Shown here piece by piece: positions 7,385-15,030 of a stretch of DNA of 29,177 nucleotides; position 1 is the stretch's first letter; each line of letters begins with the position of its first letter. Source of the stretch: Methylococcaceae bacterium (GTDB lineage Bacteria > Pseudomonadota > Gammaproteobacteria > Methylococcales > Methylomonadaceae); NCBI GenBank assembly GCA_030699345.1, contig JAUYMX010000429.1, positions 1 to 29,177 on the forward strand, read 5' to 3'. The position numbers and the translations under genes are program-made. Below the pieces are notes generated by a model that ran no database searches, was not told where the DNA came from, and saw nothing but the letters and a program-made list of their open reading frames with translations.

Positions 7385-8947
7385 ATGATTACAGACGGAG
7401 TAGTGGAATTATCACGCTGGCAATTTGCGATTACGTCTTTGTATCACTTTTTGTTTGTGCCATTGACGTTGGGGTTGTCGTTTTTGCTGGCGATTATGGA
7501 ATCAACCTATGTCATGACCGGCCGGGAGATTTACAAAGACATGACCCAGTTTTGGGGTAAGTTATTTGGGATTAATTTTGCACTAGGTGTGGCGACAGGG
7601 TTGACGATGGAATTTCAGTTCGGCATGAACTGGTCTTACTTTTCTCAGTATGTCGGCGATATTTTTGGTGCTCCGCTAGCGATAGAAGGCTTGATGGCGT
7701 TCTTTCTTGAATCCACGTTTGTCGGTTTGTTTTTCTTTGGCTGGGACAAATTAGGCAAAGGTCAACATTTGGTCGTAACTTGGTTGGTGGCCTTGGGCAC
7801 CAACCTGTCGGCATTATGGATTCTGGTTGCCAATGGCTGGATGCAGAATCCGGTGGGTTCGGAATTCAACTACGAAACCATGCGCATGGAAATCACCAGC
7901 TTTGGTCAGTTACTGTTTAACCCAGCTGCGCAGGTCAAATTCGTGCATACCGTTGCGGCGGGTTATACCACTGCGTCAGCGTTTGTATTGGGTATTAGCG
8001 CTTATTACATGCTTAAAGGTCGAGACGCAGCATTTGCACAACGGTCGTACACCATCGCCGCGGGCTTTGGTCTGGCTGCGGTATTGTCTGTGATCGTGTT
8101 GGGTGATGAAAGCGGTTACACCAGCGGCGAAGTGCAGAAAACTAAACTTGCGGCTATAGAAGCCGAATGGCATACCGAGGAAGCGCCAGCAGCGTTTACA
8201 GTGATTGGCCTACCTGACCAAGAAGCCATGGAAACCCGGTATGCCATAAAAATCCCTTGGGTACTTGGCCTGATTGGTACCCGATCAATTGACGAACCAA
8301 TTACTGGACTGTCAGAAATTTTGGCAAAAAATCGATTGAGAGTACGAGACGGTATCAAAGCGTATCAAATATTGCAGTTGTTAAAAGATGGCGATAAAAG
8401 CCCTAAAACGATTGCTGAGTTTGACCACTATAAAAAAGATTTGGGTTACGGGCTTTTACTCAAGCGCTATACCGAAAATATCCTCGAGGCGACTAATGAA
8501 CAAATCGAGCAAGCTGCCCAGTATTCAATGCCGCGTGTATTGCCGTTGTTTTGGACTTTTAGAATCATGGTCGCTTGCGGTTTTATCAGTCTAGCTGTAT
8601 TCGGCTTGGCGTTTATTGCCAGTTCAATTCGTAAATGCAGACAGACATGGTTGTTACGTTTAAGTCTGTATACCATTCCGTTACCTTGGATAGCCTGTGA
8701 AACCGGCTGGTTTGTGGCAGAAGTAGGTCGGCAGCCGTGGACAATCGCCGAGATTTTACCTACCTTTTTAAGTGCCTCGTCTTTATCTGAGATGGATTTA
8801 TATATCAGTCTGGCTGGTTATGTTGGCTTGTATACGGTGTTCTTGATCATAGAAATGTTCCTGATGCTCAAGTTCATTAAATTGGGACCCAGCAGCTTGC
8901 ACAAAGGCCGCTATCATTTTGAAATCGCAGAAGGAGCAGTACGATGA
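7385..8947 (+). CDS. cydA: Cytochrome bd quinol oxidase subunit I
   Basis: A 520-residue integral membrane subunit that oxidises quinol and reduces oxygen to water. It carries the haem ligands expected of the family: His21 (SLYHF), His188 (KFVHTV) and Met395 (FRIMV). The periplasmic quinol-binding Q loop runs from about GDESGYTSGEVQ (240-251) through QKTKLAAIEAEW to about residue 385. At this length the protein is close to the E. coli long-Q-loop type. GWFVAEVGRQPW (441-452) is the conserved helix VIII-IX segment. The start has TTGAGGAG upstream. It overlaps cydB by four bases (ATGA). Position after ackA suggests use in oxygen-limited growth. Confidence 0.97.
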   Translation: MITDGVVELSRWQFAITSLYHFLFVPLTLGLSFLLAIMESTYVMTGREIYKDMTQFWGKLFGINFALGVATGLTMEFQFGMNWSYFSQYVGDIFGAPLAIEGLMAFFLESTFVGLFFFGWDKLGKGQHLVVTWLVALGTNLSALWILVANGWMQNPVGSEFNYETMRMEITSFGQLLFNPAAQVKFVHTVAAGYTTASAFVLGISAYYMLKGRDAAFAQRSYTIAAGFGLAAVLSVIVLGDESGYTSGEVQKTKLAAIEAEWHTEEAPAAFTVIGLPDQEAMETRYAIKIPWVLGLIGTRSIDEPITGLSEILAKNRLRVRDGIKAYQILQLLKDGDKSPKTIAEFDHYKKDLGYGLLLKRYTENILEATNEQIEQAAQYSMPRVLPLFWTFRIMVACGFISLAVFGLAFIASSIRKCRQTWLLRLSLYTIPLPWIACETGWFVAEVGRQPWTIAEILPTFLSASSLSEMDLYISLAGYVGLYTVFLIIEMFLMLKFIKLGPSSLHKGRYHFEIAEGAVR

Positions 8948-10083
8948 CATTCGATTATGAAACGTTGCGTTTTATCTGGTGGGCTTTTTTAGGCGCGTTG
9001 CTGATCGGTTTCGCGATTACTGGCGGTGCTGATTTAGGAGTAGGCGCGTTATTACCTTTCTTGGGCAAAAACGATGTCGAACGCCGGGTAATTATTAACT
9101 CAGTCGGCCCCACTTGGGAAGGTAATCAGGTGTGGTTTGTCACTGCTGGCGGTGCGTTGTTTGCCGCTTGGCCAATGGCGTATGCAGTGGCTTTTTCTGG
9201 GTTTTATTTGGCGTTATTTTTAACGTTATCAGCCTTATGGCTACGTCCAATCGGTTTTGATTACCGCAGCAAATTGGCTAATCCAACCTGGCGTAATAGC
9301 TGGGATTGGGCCTTGTTCGTCGGCGGTTTTGTGCCCTCATTGATTTTCGGTGTGGCGTTTGGCAATTTATTGCTTGGCGTGCCGTTTCAATTAGATGACG
9401 ATATGCGGATTTTTTATCAAGGCAGTTTTTGGCAATTGCTAACGCCTTTTGCCTTGTTGGCCGGTGTTGTTAGCCTGTCAATGTTGCTCACCCACGGCGC
9501 GGTGTTTTTGCAGATGAAATCGGTTGCCGACATCAATGAGCGTAGCAAGAAAGCAGTGACATTTTTTGTTGTCTTGACGCTAGTAGCTTTTGCTTTTGGT
9601 GGTGTTTGGATTGCAAATATGGACGGCTATCATGTCGCGTCTGAAGTCTTACATGACGGCCCATCGAATCCGTTATTAAAGTTTGTCCATAAAGAAAATG
9701 GATTATGGCTCAATAACTTCCGAACATACCCCATTTTATGGAGTATTCCGGGATTGGCTTTTGTAGCCGGATTTGCCACCTTGGCTTTATCTAAAGTTAA
9801 TCGGCCCGGCTTGGCTTTTATCAGCAGTTCTTTGACGATGACGGCGATCATATTAACCGCTGGCGTAGCCATGTTTCCTTTTCTCATTCCCTCCAGCTTA
9901 TCTCTCAATAGTTCGCTAACAGTGTGGGATGCAAGTTCAAGTCTCACTACTTTAAAAATCATGTTTTGGGTGACATTGATATTTTTGCCGATAGTTATTG
10001 TATATACCAGCTGGGTATTCCGCGTATTGCGCGGCAAAATCACCGTTGAACACATTGTCGCTAACGATCATACGGCGTATTAG
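8944..10083 (+). CDS. cydB: Cytochrome bd quinol oxidase subunit II
   Basis: A 379-residue polytopic membrane protein, the structural partner of CydA. The N-terminal helix with ADLGVGALLPFLGKND and the motif GPTWEGNQVWF are diagnostic for CydB. The repeated hydrophobic segments give about eight to nine membrane helices and the length is the same as in E. coli. Its ATG overlaps the cydA stop, which indicates translational coupling. Its stop codon TAG overlaps the strong AGGAGG ribosome binding site of the next gene, the CydX-GGDEF fusion, so the three products are likely made together and in the same complex. Confidence 0.97.
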   Translation: MTFDYETLRFIWWAFLGALLIGFAITGGADLGVGALLPFLGKNDVERRVIINSVGPTWEGNQVWFVTAGGALFAAWPMAYAVAFSGFYLALFLTLSALWLRPIGFDYRSKLANPTWRNSWDWALFVGGFVPSLIFGVAFGNLLLGVPFQLDDDMRIFYQGSFWQLLTPFALLAGVVSLSMLLTHGAVFLQMKSVADINERSKKAVTFFVVLTLVAFAFGGVWIANMDGYHVASEVLHDGPSNPLLKFVHKENGLWLNNFRTYPILWSIPGLAFVAGFATLALSKVNRPGLAFISSSLTMTAIILTAGVAMFPFLIPSSLSLNSSLTVWDASSSLTTLKIMFWVTLIFLPIVIVYTSWVFRVLRGKITVEHIVANDHTAY

Positions 10084-10087
10084 GAGG
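10082..10087 (+). promoter_or_regulatory. Strong ribosome binding site of the cydX-GGDEF gene
   Basis: A complete AGGAGG overlapping the cydB stop codon and placed five bases before the ATG at 10093. It fixes the start of the fusion protein at the CydX methionine and argues that the CydX part is really translated as the N-terminus of the long product. Confidence 0.7.
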
Positions 10088-10092
10088 CTGCT

Positions 10093-10674
10093 ATGTGGTA
10101 TTTCACCTGGATACTTGGATTATTACTCGCCTGTTCATTGGGGATTATCAATGTGCTTAGACTGGAAGCACAGGAAGCTTGGGATAAGGAACATATCCCG
10201 GTTGATGCATTAACACAGTTGATAACACGTGATGCCATGCTGGTCAGATTAAGAGAAAAAATTGAAAACACCCGGCGTAGCGGATTTCCGTTTTCACTGA
10301 TTTTTATCAGTCTAACTGAGTTTAAGAATAAGCATAATCTGCAACCCCATGAAATGGATGCTACCTTGCGCAGTGCAGTCGATTGTCTTAAAGAAGATAT
10401 TAGAAATGGCTTGGATATAGCCGCCCGTATGGATGAACAGGATTTTGTAATTGCCATGCCTGGAGCGCCTTTACACAGAGCCGAACAGGTCGCATTGAAA
10501 GTCAAAAACGATATTTTTGCCAAAGTCAGAACGCCGCAGAATTTGGCTGTGGAGATCAATGTTGGCGTGGCTGAATATTCCGAACATGCTGTCGAGTTTG
10601 GTGAAGAAATTGAAACGATTGAGCATGAAGTAAACGAATTGCTTCGAATTGCCACGGCAAAAAGCGCTCATTAG
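10093..10674 (+). CDS. CydX-like subunit fused to a degenerate GGDEF domain
   Basis: A 193-residue protein with two parts. Residues 1-28 (MWYFTWILGLLLACSLG onward) are a clear CydX/YbgT: the single-helix small subunit of cytochrome bd, normally about 30-40 residues in total. Residues about 37-190 follow the layout of a diguanylate cyclase domain: DALTQLITRDAM matches the DxLTGLxNR entry, FSLIFISLTEFKNKHN the first beta strand, and ARMDEQDFVIAMP the active-site hairpin. The GG(D/E)EF motif is replaced by DEQDF (114-118) and the metal-binding Asp of the first strand is Ser73, so cyclase activity is unlikely. There is no frameshift or internal stop between the parts. It follows cydB directly with a perfect ribosome binding site. 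I infer a regulatory or nucleotide-binding attachment to the oxidase on the cytoplasmic side. Confidence 0.88.
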   Translation: MWYFTWILGLLLACSLGIINVLRLEAQEAWDKEHIPVDALTQLITRDAMLVRLREKIENTRRSGFPFSLIFISLTEFKNKHNLQPHEMDATLRSAVDCLKEDIRNGLDIAARMDEQDFVIAMPGAPLHRAEQVALKVKNDIFAKVRTPQNLAVEINVGVAEYSEHAVEFGEEIETIEHEVNELLRIATAKSAH

Positions 10675-10682
10675 ACCTTAGA

Positions 10683-10726
10683 ACCCGCATAAAAAAACCG
10701 GCTTACGCCGGTTTTTTTATGCGGGT
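10683..10726 (+). terminator. Intrinsic terminator of the cyd operon
   Basis: A perfect 20-base inverted repeat (10683-10702 and 10707-10726) around the four-base loop TTAC. The core is CCGGC-TTAC-GCCGG flanked by A7 and T7, so it can terminate transcripts from either strand. It lies eight bases after the cydX-GGDEF stop. Confidence 0.92.
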
Positions 10727-10777
10727 CAGTAACTGTTTTAAGATAACTATAAATTCTTATCTACTTAGACCATCGAC

Positions 10778-10783
10778 TATAAT
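10778..10783 (+). promoter_or_regulatory. Possible -10 element for the TauE/SafE operon
   Basis: TATAAT, a perfect sigma-70 -10 hexamer, 32 bases before the ATG at 10816 and just after the cyd terminator. The best -35 candidate, TTCTTA at 10754-10759 with an 18-base spacer, is weak. Position after a terminator makes a promoter here necessary. Confidence 0.4.
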
Positions 10784-10815
10784 CGGCACATTCATTTAAT
10801 AGATAGAGTACGCAA

Positions 10816-11538
10816 ATGCCTGTAGATATTTTGATCGTTATTCTTGCAACTGCTGTGGTGCAATCCATTTTCGGTGTTGGCGTATTGTTGTTTGGTACGC
10901 CGTTAATGCTGTTATTGGGGTATGGCTTTGTCGATGCACTGTCGGTATTGCTGCCGGTGTCTCTGGCCATTAGCTGTTTGCAGTTATTAAAACACCACCA
11001 TCATATTGATCATGCGCTGTATAAAAATGTGCTGATTTATAGTGTGCCTTTGATAATGGCATTTTTATTTTTAGTAACCAGCGTCAAAATCAATATTGGT
11101 TTGATAATCGGTGCTTTGCTGATATTTGTGGCTGTGAAGAGTTTTTCGGCAACGATAGAAAATGCCCTGCAATGGGTAGTTAGATACGAGCGAGTGTATC
11201 TGGCAATTACCGGTCTGGTGCATGGTATGAGCAACTTGGGCGGGTCGTTGCTGACGGTAATGATTTACAGCAAAAAATACCCTAAGGATCAAACCCGTGC
11301 GACCGCAGCTGCTTGTTACGCCACCTTCGCTTTTTGTCAGTTGCTGACTTTGTACTTGATCGGTAGCGAATTCCAAATACCTTACAGCGACAGAATCAGT
11401 TTGGTGCAGGTGGGCATAGTGATGTATTTATTCACCGAAAAAGTGCTATACAACAGTATTGATAATGAAAAATACGCTAAGTTGTTTACCGTATTTTTGT
11501 TTGTGGCCGGTGTAACTTTAATTCTTAAGTCTTTGTAA
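10816..11538 (+). CDS. TauE/SafE family membrane permease
   Basis: A 240-residue polytopic membrane protein. Hydrophobic segments at roughly 2-30, 33-58, 70-95, 95-112, 125-150, 160-182, 190-208 and 220-238 give seven or eight helices in two related halves. Each half starts with a Gly-rich segment (VVQSIFGVGVLLFGTPL and VHGMSNLGGSLLTVM), as in the TauE/SafE family. Members of this family are thought to export sulfite, sulfoacetate or other organic sulfur anions, but the substrate here cannot be told from sequence. The His-rich loop KHHHHIDH (59-66) is notable. It is first of a four-gene run; the DUF502 gene follows within about 14 bases. Confidence 0.85.
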   Translation: MPVDILIVILATAVVQSIFGVGVLLFGTPLMLLLGYGFVDALSVLLPVSLAISCLQLLKHHHHIDHALYKNVLIYSVPLIMAFLFLVTSVKINIGLIIGALLIFVAVKSFSATIENALQWVVRYERVYLAITGLVHGMSNLGGSLLTVMIYSKKYPKDQTRATAAACYATFAFCQLLTLYLIGSEFQIPYSDRISLVQVGIVMYLFTEKVLYNSIDNEKYAKLFTVFLFVAGVTLILKSL

Positions 11539-11552
11539 TCGTGGAGAAACCA

Positions 11553-12143
11553 GTGAAAGAATTGCTTAAAAAACCATTTAATTATTTTTTAATCGGCGTA
11601 TTGGCGGTGATACCCGTCGTTATCGTTTTACAAATCATGATTTTTGTTAGAGACAGGGTTTCTGATTTGTTTCAGCTGGTTTACGGTTACTCGGATAACT
11701 ATTTCTATACCGTACTGTTTTTTACGGTCAGCTTTTTAATTTTGGTTTATATCGGCCATAAAATCGCCCAGGAAGGACGTTCTTGGGTGATTGCCATTAT
11801 TGATTCTGTGATTGAAAAAATCCCTTTTCTTAACACTATCTATCGAGTGCTAAAAAAAGTGATCAATATGTTTTCATCGCACGATAAGGCTATCTCCAAG
11901 GAGGTCGTGTATGTGGAATATCCCAAAGAAGGCATATGGGTACCTGCTTATGTGACTAACAAGCATGACGATAAATATATTTTGTTTATTCCTACATCGC
12001 CCAATCCAACATCTGGATTTACCGTGATAGTCGATAAATCTAAAGTGATAGCCTCAGCGATGAATATTGAAGAAGCCACCAGCTTTATTGTCAGTGTTGG
12101 CGTGGATTTCGACAAAGCCGCCGAAACCAGCCGTTTAATTTAG
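11553..12143 (+). CDS. DUF502 family inner-membrane protein
   Basis: A 196-residue protein with two transmembrane segments (about 9-28 and 48-68) and a C-terminal soluble domain carrying FIPTSPNPTSGFTVIV, the signature of the DUF502 family. I prefer the GTG at 11553 because GTGGAG lies directly upstream with good spacing; an in-frame GTG at 11541 would add four residues. Function of the family is not established in bacteria. The gene begins just after the TauE/SafE stop and precedes a small lipoprotein gene, so the three are probably one transcript. Confidence 0.85.
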   Translation: MKELLKKPFNYFLIGVLAVIPVVIVLQIMIFVRDRVSDLFQLVYGYSDNYFYTVLFFTVSFLILVYIGHKIAQEGRSWVIAIIDSVIEKIPFLNTIYRVLKKVINMFSSHDKAISKEVVYVEYPKEGIWVPAYVTNKHDDKYILFIPTSPNPTSGFTVIVDKSKVIASAMNIEEATSFIVSVGVDFDKAAETSRLI

Positions 12144-12173
12144 CAACCGTCTATTACTGATAAGGCGCAAATT

Positions 12174-12377
12174 ATGAACAATCTATTTAAAGCAGCAGTA
12201 GCTTCGTTGCTGTTATTTTTGGCGGCCTGTAATGAAAATGCTGAGCCCATTAAGACAGCGGAAAAAGAAGTGTTTAAAACACAAACAGAAGCATTGGAAA
12301 AAGCCAAGCAAGTTGAACAGGTGCTGATAGACGGTGCCGAAAAACAACGCGAAAATATCAACGCTCAAACTCAATAA
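12174..12377 (+). CDS. Small lipoprotein with coiled-coil tail
   Basis: A 67-residue protein with a type II signal peptide: short charged start, hydrophobic core and lipobox LAAC with the lipidated Cys at position 19. The residue after Cys is Asn, not Asp, which favours outer-membrane sorting. The mature part is 48 residues, almost entirely charged and polar, with a heptad-like pattern from about 30 to 65 suggesting one helix or coiled coil. AAGG lies eight bases before the ATG. It sits between DUF502 and an FMN reductase. It resembles Lpp-like small lipoproteins only in general form, and I do not assign a family. Confidence 0.72.
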   Translation: MNNLFKAAVASLLLFLAACNENAEPIKTAEKEVFKTQTEALEKAKQVEQVLIDGAEKQRENINAQTQ

Positions 12378-12390
12378 TCTGAATTTAACT

Positions 12391-12963
12391 ATGGTCAAAA
12401 TTCTCGCTTTTTCCGGCAGCGCCCGGGCTGATTCTTATAATCAAAAGTTGGTAAAAATCGCTGCGCTTGGCGCAGAACAAGCTGGCGCGCAAGTCACTAT
12501 TATCAGTTTGGCAGATTTTCCGATGCCTATTTTCAATCAAGACAGTGAAGCCGCCGAAGATATTCCCGACGCTGCCCAGCGATTTAAGCAGCTGTTGATT
12601 GAGCATGATGGTTTTTTAATTGCTTCCCCGGAATATAACAGTGCATTCAGTCCGTTACTGAAGAATGCCATTGATTGGGCTAGTCGCAGAGCGGGAGATG
12701 AGCCGCCTTTATTGGCTTATCGCGGCAAAGTTGCTGCGATTATGGCTGCGTCACCGGGTGCTTTGGGTGGTCTACGGGGCCTGGTTTTTTTAAGATTGCT
12801 GCTAAGCAATATCGGTGTTACGGTGCTACCTGAACAGCACGCATTGTCTCAAGCAGGCCAAGCGTTTGACGCAGATGATGGTTTGCTTGATGAGTCGGTC
12901 AGAAGCACAGTGATGAATTTGGGATCTGTGCTGGCAAAGACGATAATAAAGCTTAAGCAATAA
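12391..12963 (+). CDS. NAD(P)H-dependent FMN reductase family flavoprotein
   Basis: A 190-residue cytoplasmic flavodoxin-fold protein predicted to use NAD(P)H to reduce FMN, quinones or similar acceptors. The phosphate-binding loop FSGSARADSYNQKL follows the first strand. ASPEYNSAFSPLLKNAIDWAS is the second FMN-binding block of the ChrR/azoreductase-like family, and SPGALGGLRG follows it. The ATG at 12391 gives the expected MVKILAFSGS start; the frame stays open upstream but would overlap the lipoprotein gene. It closes the operon, with an intrinsic terminator 22 bases after the stop. The physiological substrate is unknown. Confidence 0.88.
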   Translation: MVKILAFSGSARADSYNQKLVKIAALGAEQAGAQVTIISLADFPMPIFNQDSEAAEDIPDAAQRFKQLLIEHDGFLIASPEYNSAFSPLLKNAIDWASRRAGDEPPLLAYRGKVAAIMAASPGALGGLRGLVFLRLLLSNIGVTVLPEQHALSQAGQAFDADDGLLDESVRSTVMNLGSVLAKTIIKLKQ

Positions 12964-12984
12964 ACTTTCTGGACTTGCTTTTGA

Positions 12985-13017
12985 CCCCGCTTAAAGCAAA
13001 TTTAAGCAGGGTTTTTT
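12985..13017 (+). terminator. Intrinsic terminator after the FMN reductase gene
   Basis: CCC-C-GCTTAAA (12985-12995) pairs with TTTAAGC-A-GGG (13001-13011) with one C/A mismatch around loop GCAAA, followed by six T. It ends the TauE/SafE to FMN reductase transcript before msrB. Confidence 0.85.
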
Positions 13018-13064
13018 ACTAAGCGATACTGGCCAATTACTCGATTACTTGGAGAGAGTTTCTC

Positions 13065-13475
13065 ATGACAGACAATAATCAATCAGACAACGGATCGTTG
13101 CGAATAAAAGCCCCCGATGAATTAACGCCGGAACAGTTTAGTATTTGTCGCTTAAAAAGCACTGAACCGCCATTTACAGGTAAATATGTCGATTGTAAAT
13201 CCGATGGTATTTATCACTGCGTGTGCTGCGGCAATGCCTTGTTTGATTCGAAAACTAAATATGATTCCGGCTCCGGCTGGCCTAGTTTTTGGCAAGTATT
13301 GTCTGAAAATAGCGTCGCCGAACACGCTGATATCACTCATGGCATGCGCCGCGTTGAAGTGACTTGCAAAGCCTGTGATGCGCATTTAGGTCATGTGTTT
13401 ACAGATGGCCCCGCACCGACAGGGTTACGGTACTGTATTAATTCTGCGGCATTGCATTTACAGGAAAGGGCATGA
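13065..13475 (+). CDS. msrB: Peptide-methionine (R)-S-oxide reductase
   Basis: A 136-residue cytoplasmic repair enzyme that reduces the R form of methionine sulfoxide in proteins with thioredoxin as donor. The zinc site is formed by Cys52/Cys55 and Cys101/Cys104 (CVCC and CKAC). YDSGSGWPSFW (66-76) is the substrate-pocket motif, and the catalytic cysteine is Cys124 in RYCINSAAL. Length and layout are those of single-domain MsrB. GGAGAG precedes the ATG. It overlaps the following aminopeptidase gene by four bases (ATGA), so the two are translationally coupled. There is no msrA nearby. Confidence 0.95.
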   Translation: MTDNNQSDNGSLRIKAPDELTPEQFSICRLKSTEPPFTGKYVDCKSDGIYHCVCCGNALFDSKTKYDSGSGWPSFWQVLSENSVAEHADITHGMRRVEVTCKACDAHLGHVFTDGPAPTGLRYCINSAALHLQERA

Positions 13476-14773
13476 GCGCCAGACGTCAAGTAGAGCATTT
13501 ATTAGAGTTTATTGATGTCAGTCCCAGTCCTTGGCATGCGGTTGCTAGTGTAGAAACGCAGCTGCTGTCTTTTCAGTTTGTTAAGTTAGATGAAGCTGAC
13601 AAGTGGCAATTAAAACCGGCAGGACGCTATTACGTTGTGCGTGATGATTCTTCCGTTATCGCTTTTGTATTAGGTCAAAAGCCATTGCTTGAAACAGGTT
13701 TTAAGATTATCGGAGCTCATACTGATTCGCCTGGCTTAAGAATAAAACCTAAACCAGCTATCGGTATGGATGCTTTGTTACGACTGGGTGTAGAGGTTTA
13801 TGGCGGACCGATTTTGGCAACGTTTACAGATCGGGATTTAAGTTTAGCCGGACGAGTGGTTTATAAAAATGAGCAAGGCCACATAGTTAGTAAGTTAATT
13901 AGTTTTGATCAACCTTTATTAAGGCTACCTAACTTAGCGATACATATGAATCGTGCAGTGAATGAAGAGGGATTAAAACTGCATAAGCAGTTCGAATTGC
14001 CTTTAATTCTTTCGCAATTGTCGGAACAGCAATTGCCTCAGGATTACTTTTTGGCACTTTTACAGCAGCAGATAGGTGTTGAGGCAACGCGATTATTATC
14101 ATGGGAGCTTAATGTTTACGACACTCAAAAGGGCACGTTATGGGGCGCTGAGCAGGAGTTTTATGCCGACAGTCAGTTAGATAATCTGGCTTCTTGTCAT
14201 GCCGCGTTGCAAGCATTAATCGATGATTCAGTACTGAGTGCAGAAGCTACTGTAGTATGTGGGCTGTTTGATCATGAAGAAATAGGTAGTGAGAGCAATA
14301 AAGGCGCAGATGGCAGCTTTTTACCTGATGTTCTGCAACGCATTGCTTGGACACAGCAAATTCAAGGTGAGGATTTGGTTAGGTCATACGCAAAAAGCTT
14401 TATGATTAGTGCCGATATGGCCCACGCCTATCAACCCAATTTTCCTAATGCTTACGATTCTGAGCATAAGGTGAGGGTCAATGAAGGGCCGGTAATCAAA
14501 GTTAATGTTAATCAGCGTTACAGTTCTGAAAGCGTATCTGCAGCTCAATTTGCTGGTTGGTGTGAGCAGGCGGGAGTGCCTTATCAAACCTATTCTCATC
14601 GCTGTGATTTAGCATGTGGCAGTACTATTGGACCAATGGTCTCGGCTCGGTTGGGGATTCGCTCGGTAGATGTTGGTAGTCCGCTTTGGGCAATGCACAG
14701 CATCAGAGAAAGTGCAGGTATGTATGATCATGCTTATTTAATAAGTGTGTTAAAAACGTTTTTTGTTAGCTAG
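13472..14773 (+). CDS. apeB: M18 family aminopeptidase
   Basis: A 433-residue cytoplasmic metallo-aminopeptidase of the M18 (aspartyl aminopeptidase/ApeB) family, which removes N-terminal, often acidic, residues from peptides. Metal-site motifs are visible: GAHTDSPGLR near residue 90, DSQLDNLASC in the middle, FDHEEIGSES (about 266-275) with the catalytic Glu pair, ISADMAHA and the C-terminal SHRCDLACGSTIGP. Length matches bacterial ApeB. It overlaps msrB by four bases, linking protein repair with peptide turnover. A decayed repeat and no clear terminator follow it. Confidence 0.94.
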   Translation: MSARRQVEHLLEFIDVSPSPWHAVASVETQLLSFQFVKLDEADKWQLKPAGRYYVVRDDSSVIAFVLGQKPLLETGFKIIGAHTDSPGLRIKPKPAIGMDALLRLGVEVYGGPILATFTDRDLSLAGRVVYKNEQGHIVSKLISFDQPLLRLPNLAIHMNRAVNEEGLKLHKQFELPLILSQLSEQQLPQDYFLALLQQQIGVEATRLLSWELNVYDTQKGTLWGAEQEFYADSQLDNLASCHAALQALIDDSVLSAEATVVCGLFDHEEIGSESNKGADGSFLPDVLQRIAWTQQIQGEDLVRSYAKSFMISADMAHAYQPNFPNAYDSEHKVRVNEGPVIKVNVNQRYSSESVSAAQFAGWCEQAGVPYQTYSHRCDLACGSTIGPMVSARLGIRSVDVGSPLWAMHSIRESAGMYDHAYLISVLKTFFVS

Positions 14774-14850
14774 CATTAAACCAATTGTTGACTAAGCTTA
14801 AGCGTTTTGATGAATGACTACAGGGTGCGTCAAAAAATCCAGCACTACGA

Positions 14851-14962
14851 TCGTTCGACAAAGCTTTCCTGAGCTTAGCCGAAGAAATCGCGACTCAGTG
14901 CGCATGTCGCCTCATAAATCATTGGATCCATTCGTAGCAAGTTTGTCTAACCATGAATGGAA
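14851..14962. repeat. Degenerate dispersed intergenic repeat
   Basis: Two repeat-like modules lie in the 257-base gap. TCGTTCGACAAAGC followed by CCTGAGCTTAGCCGAAG (14851-14883) resembles interspersed repeats common in freshwater and methylotrophic proteobacteria. An imperfect palindrome with arms TCCATTC (14927-14933) and GAATGGA (14955-14961) encloses a sequence like GTTTGTCTAACCATGAA, again similar to known dispersed elements. The match is from memory of the type, not a search. The 63-residue open frame across it is not taken as a gene. Confidence 0.5.
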
Positions 14963-15030
14963 TAGTTTTTTGAGATTTCTTATAGCTTCTCTTATTTCGC
15001 GTTAATAGCAGGGCAATACCGAATAATAAA

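Noticed and set aside
9630..10055. 141-residue antisense frame inside cydB
   Set aside because: Shadow of a conserved membrane protein gene; no independent start signals.
10080..10655. 191-residue antisense open frame over the cydX-GGDEF gene
   Set aside because: Its translation is Ser/Ile/Leu-rich with no recognisable domain, and the opposite strand has a clear CydX and GGDEF fold plus a perfect ribosome binding site. It is a shadow frame.
14814..15005. 63-residue open frame in the apeB-yfiR gap
   Set aside because: It runs through the repeat modules and palindrome, has no good ribosome binding site, and its translation looks like the repeat-derived peptides often mis-annotated as genes.
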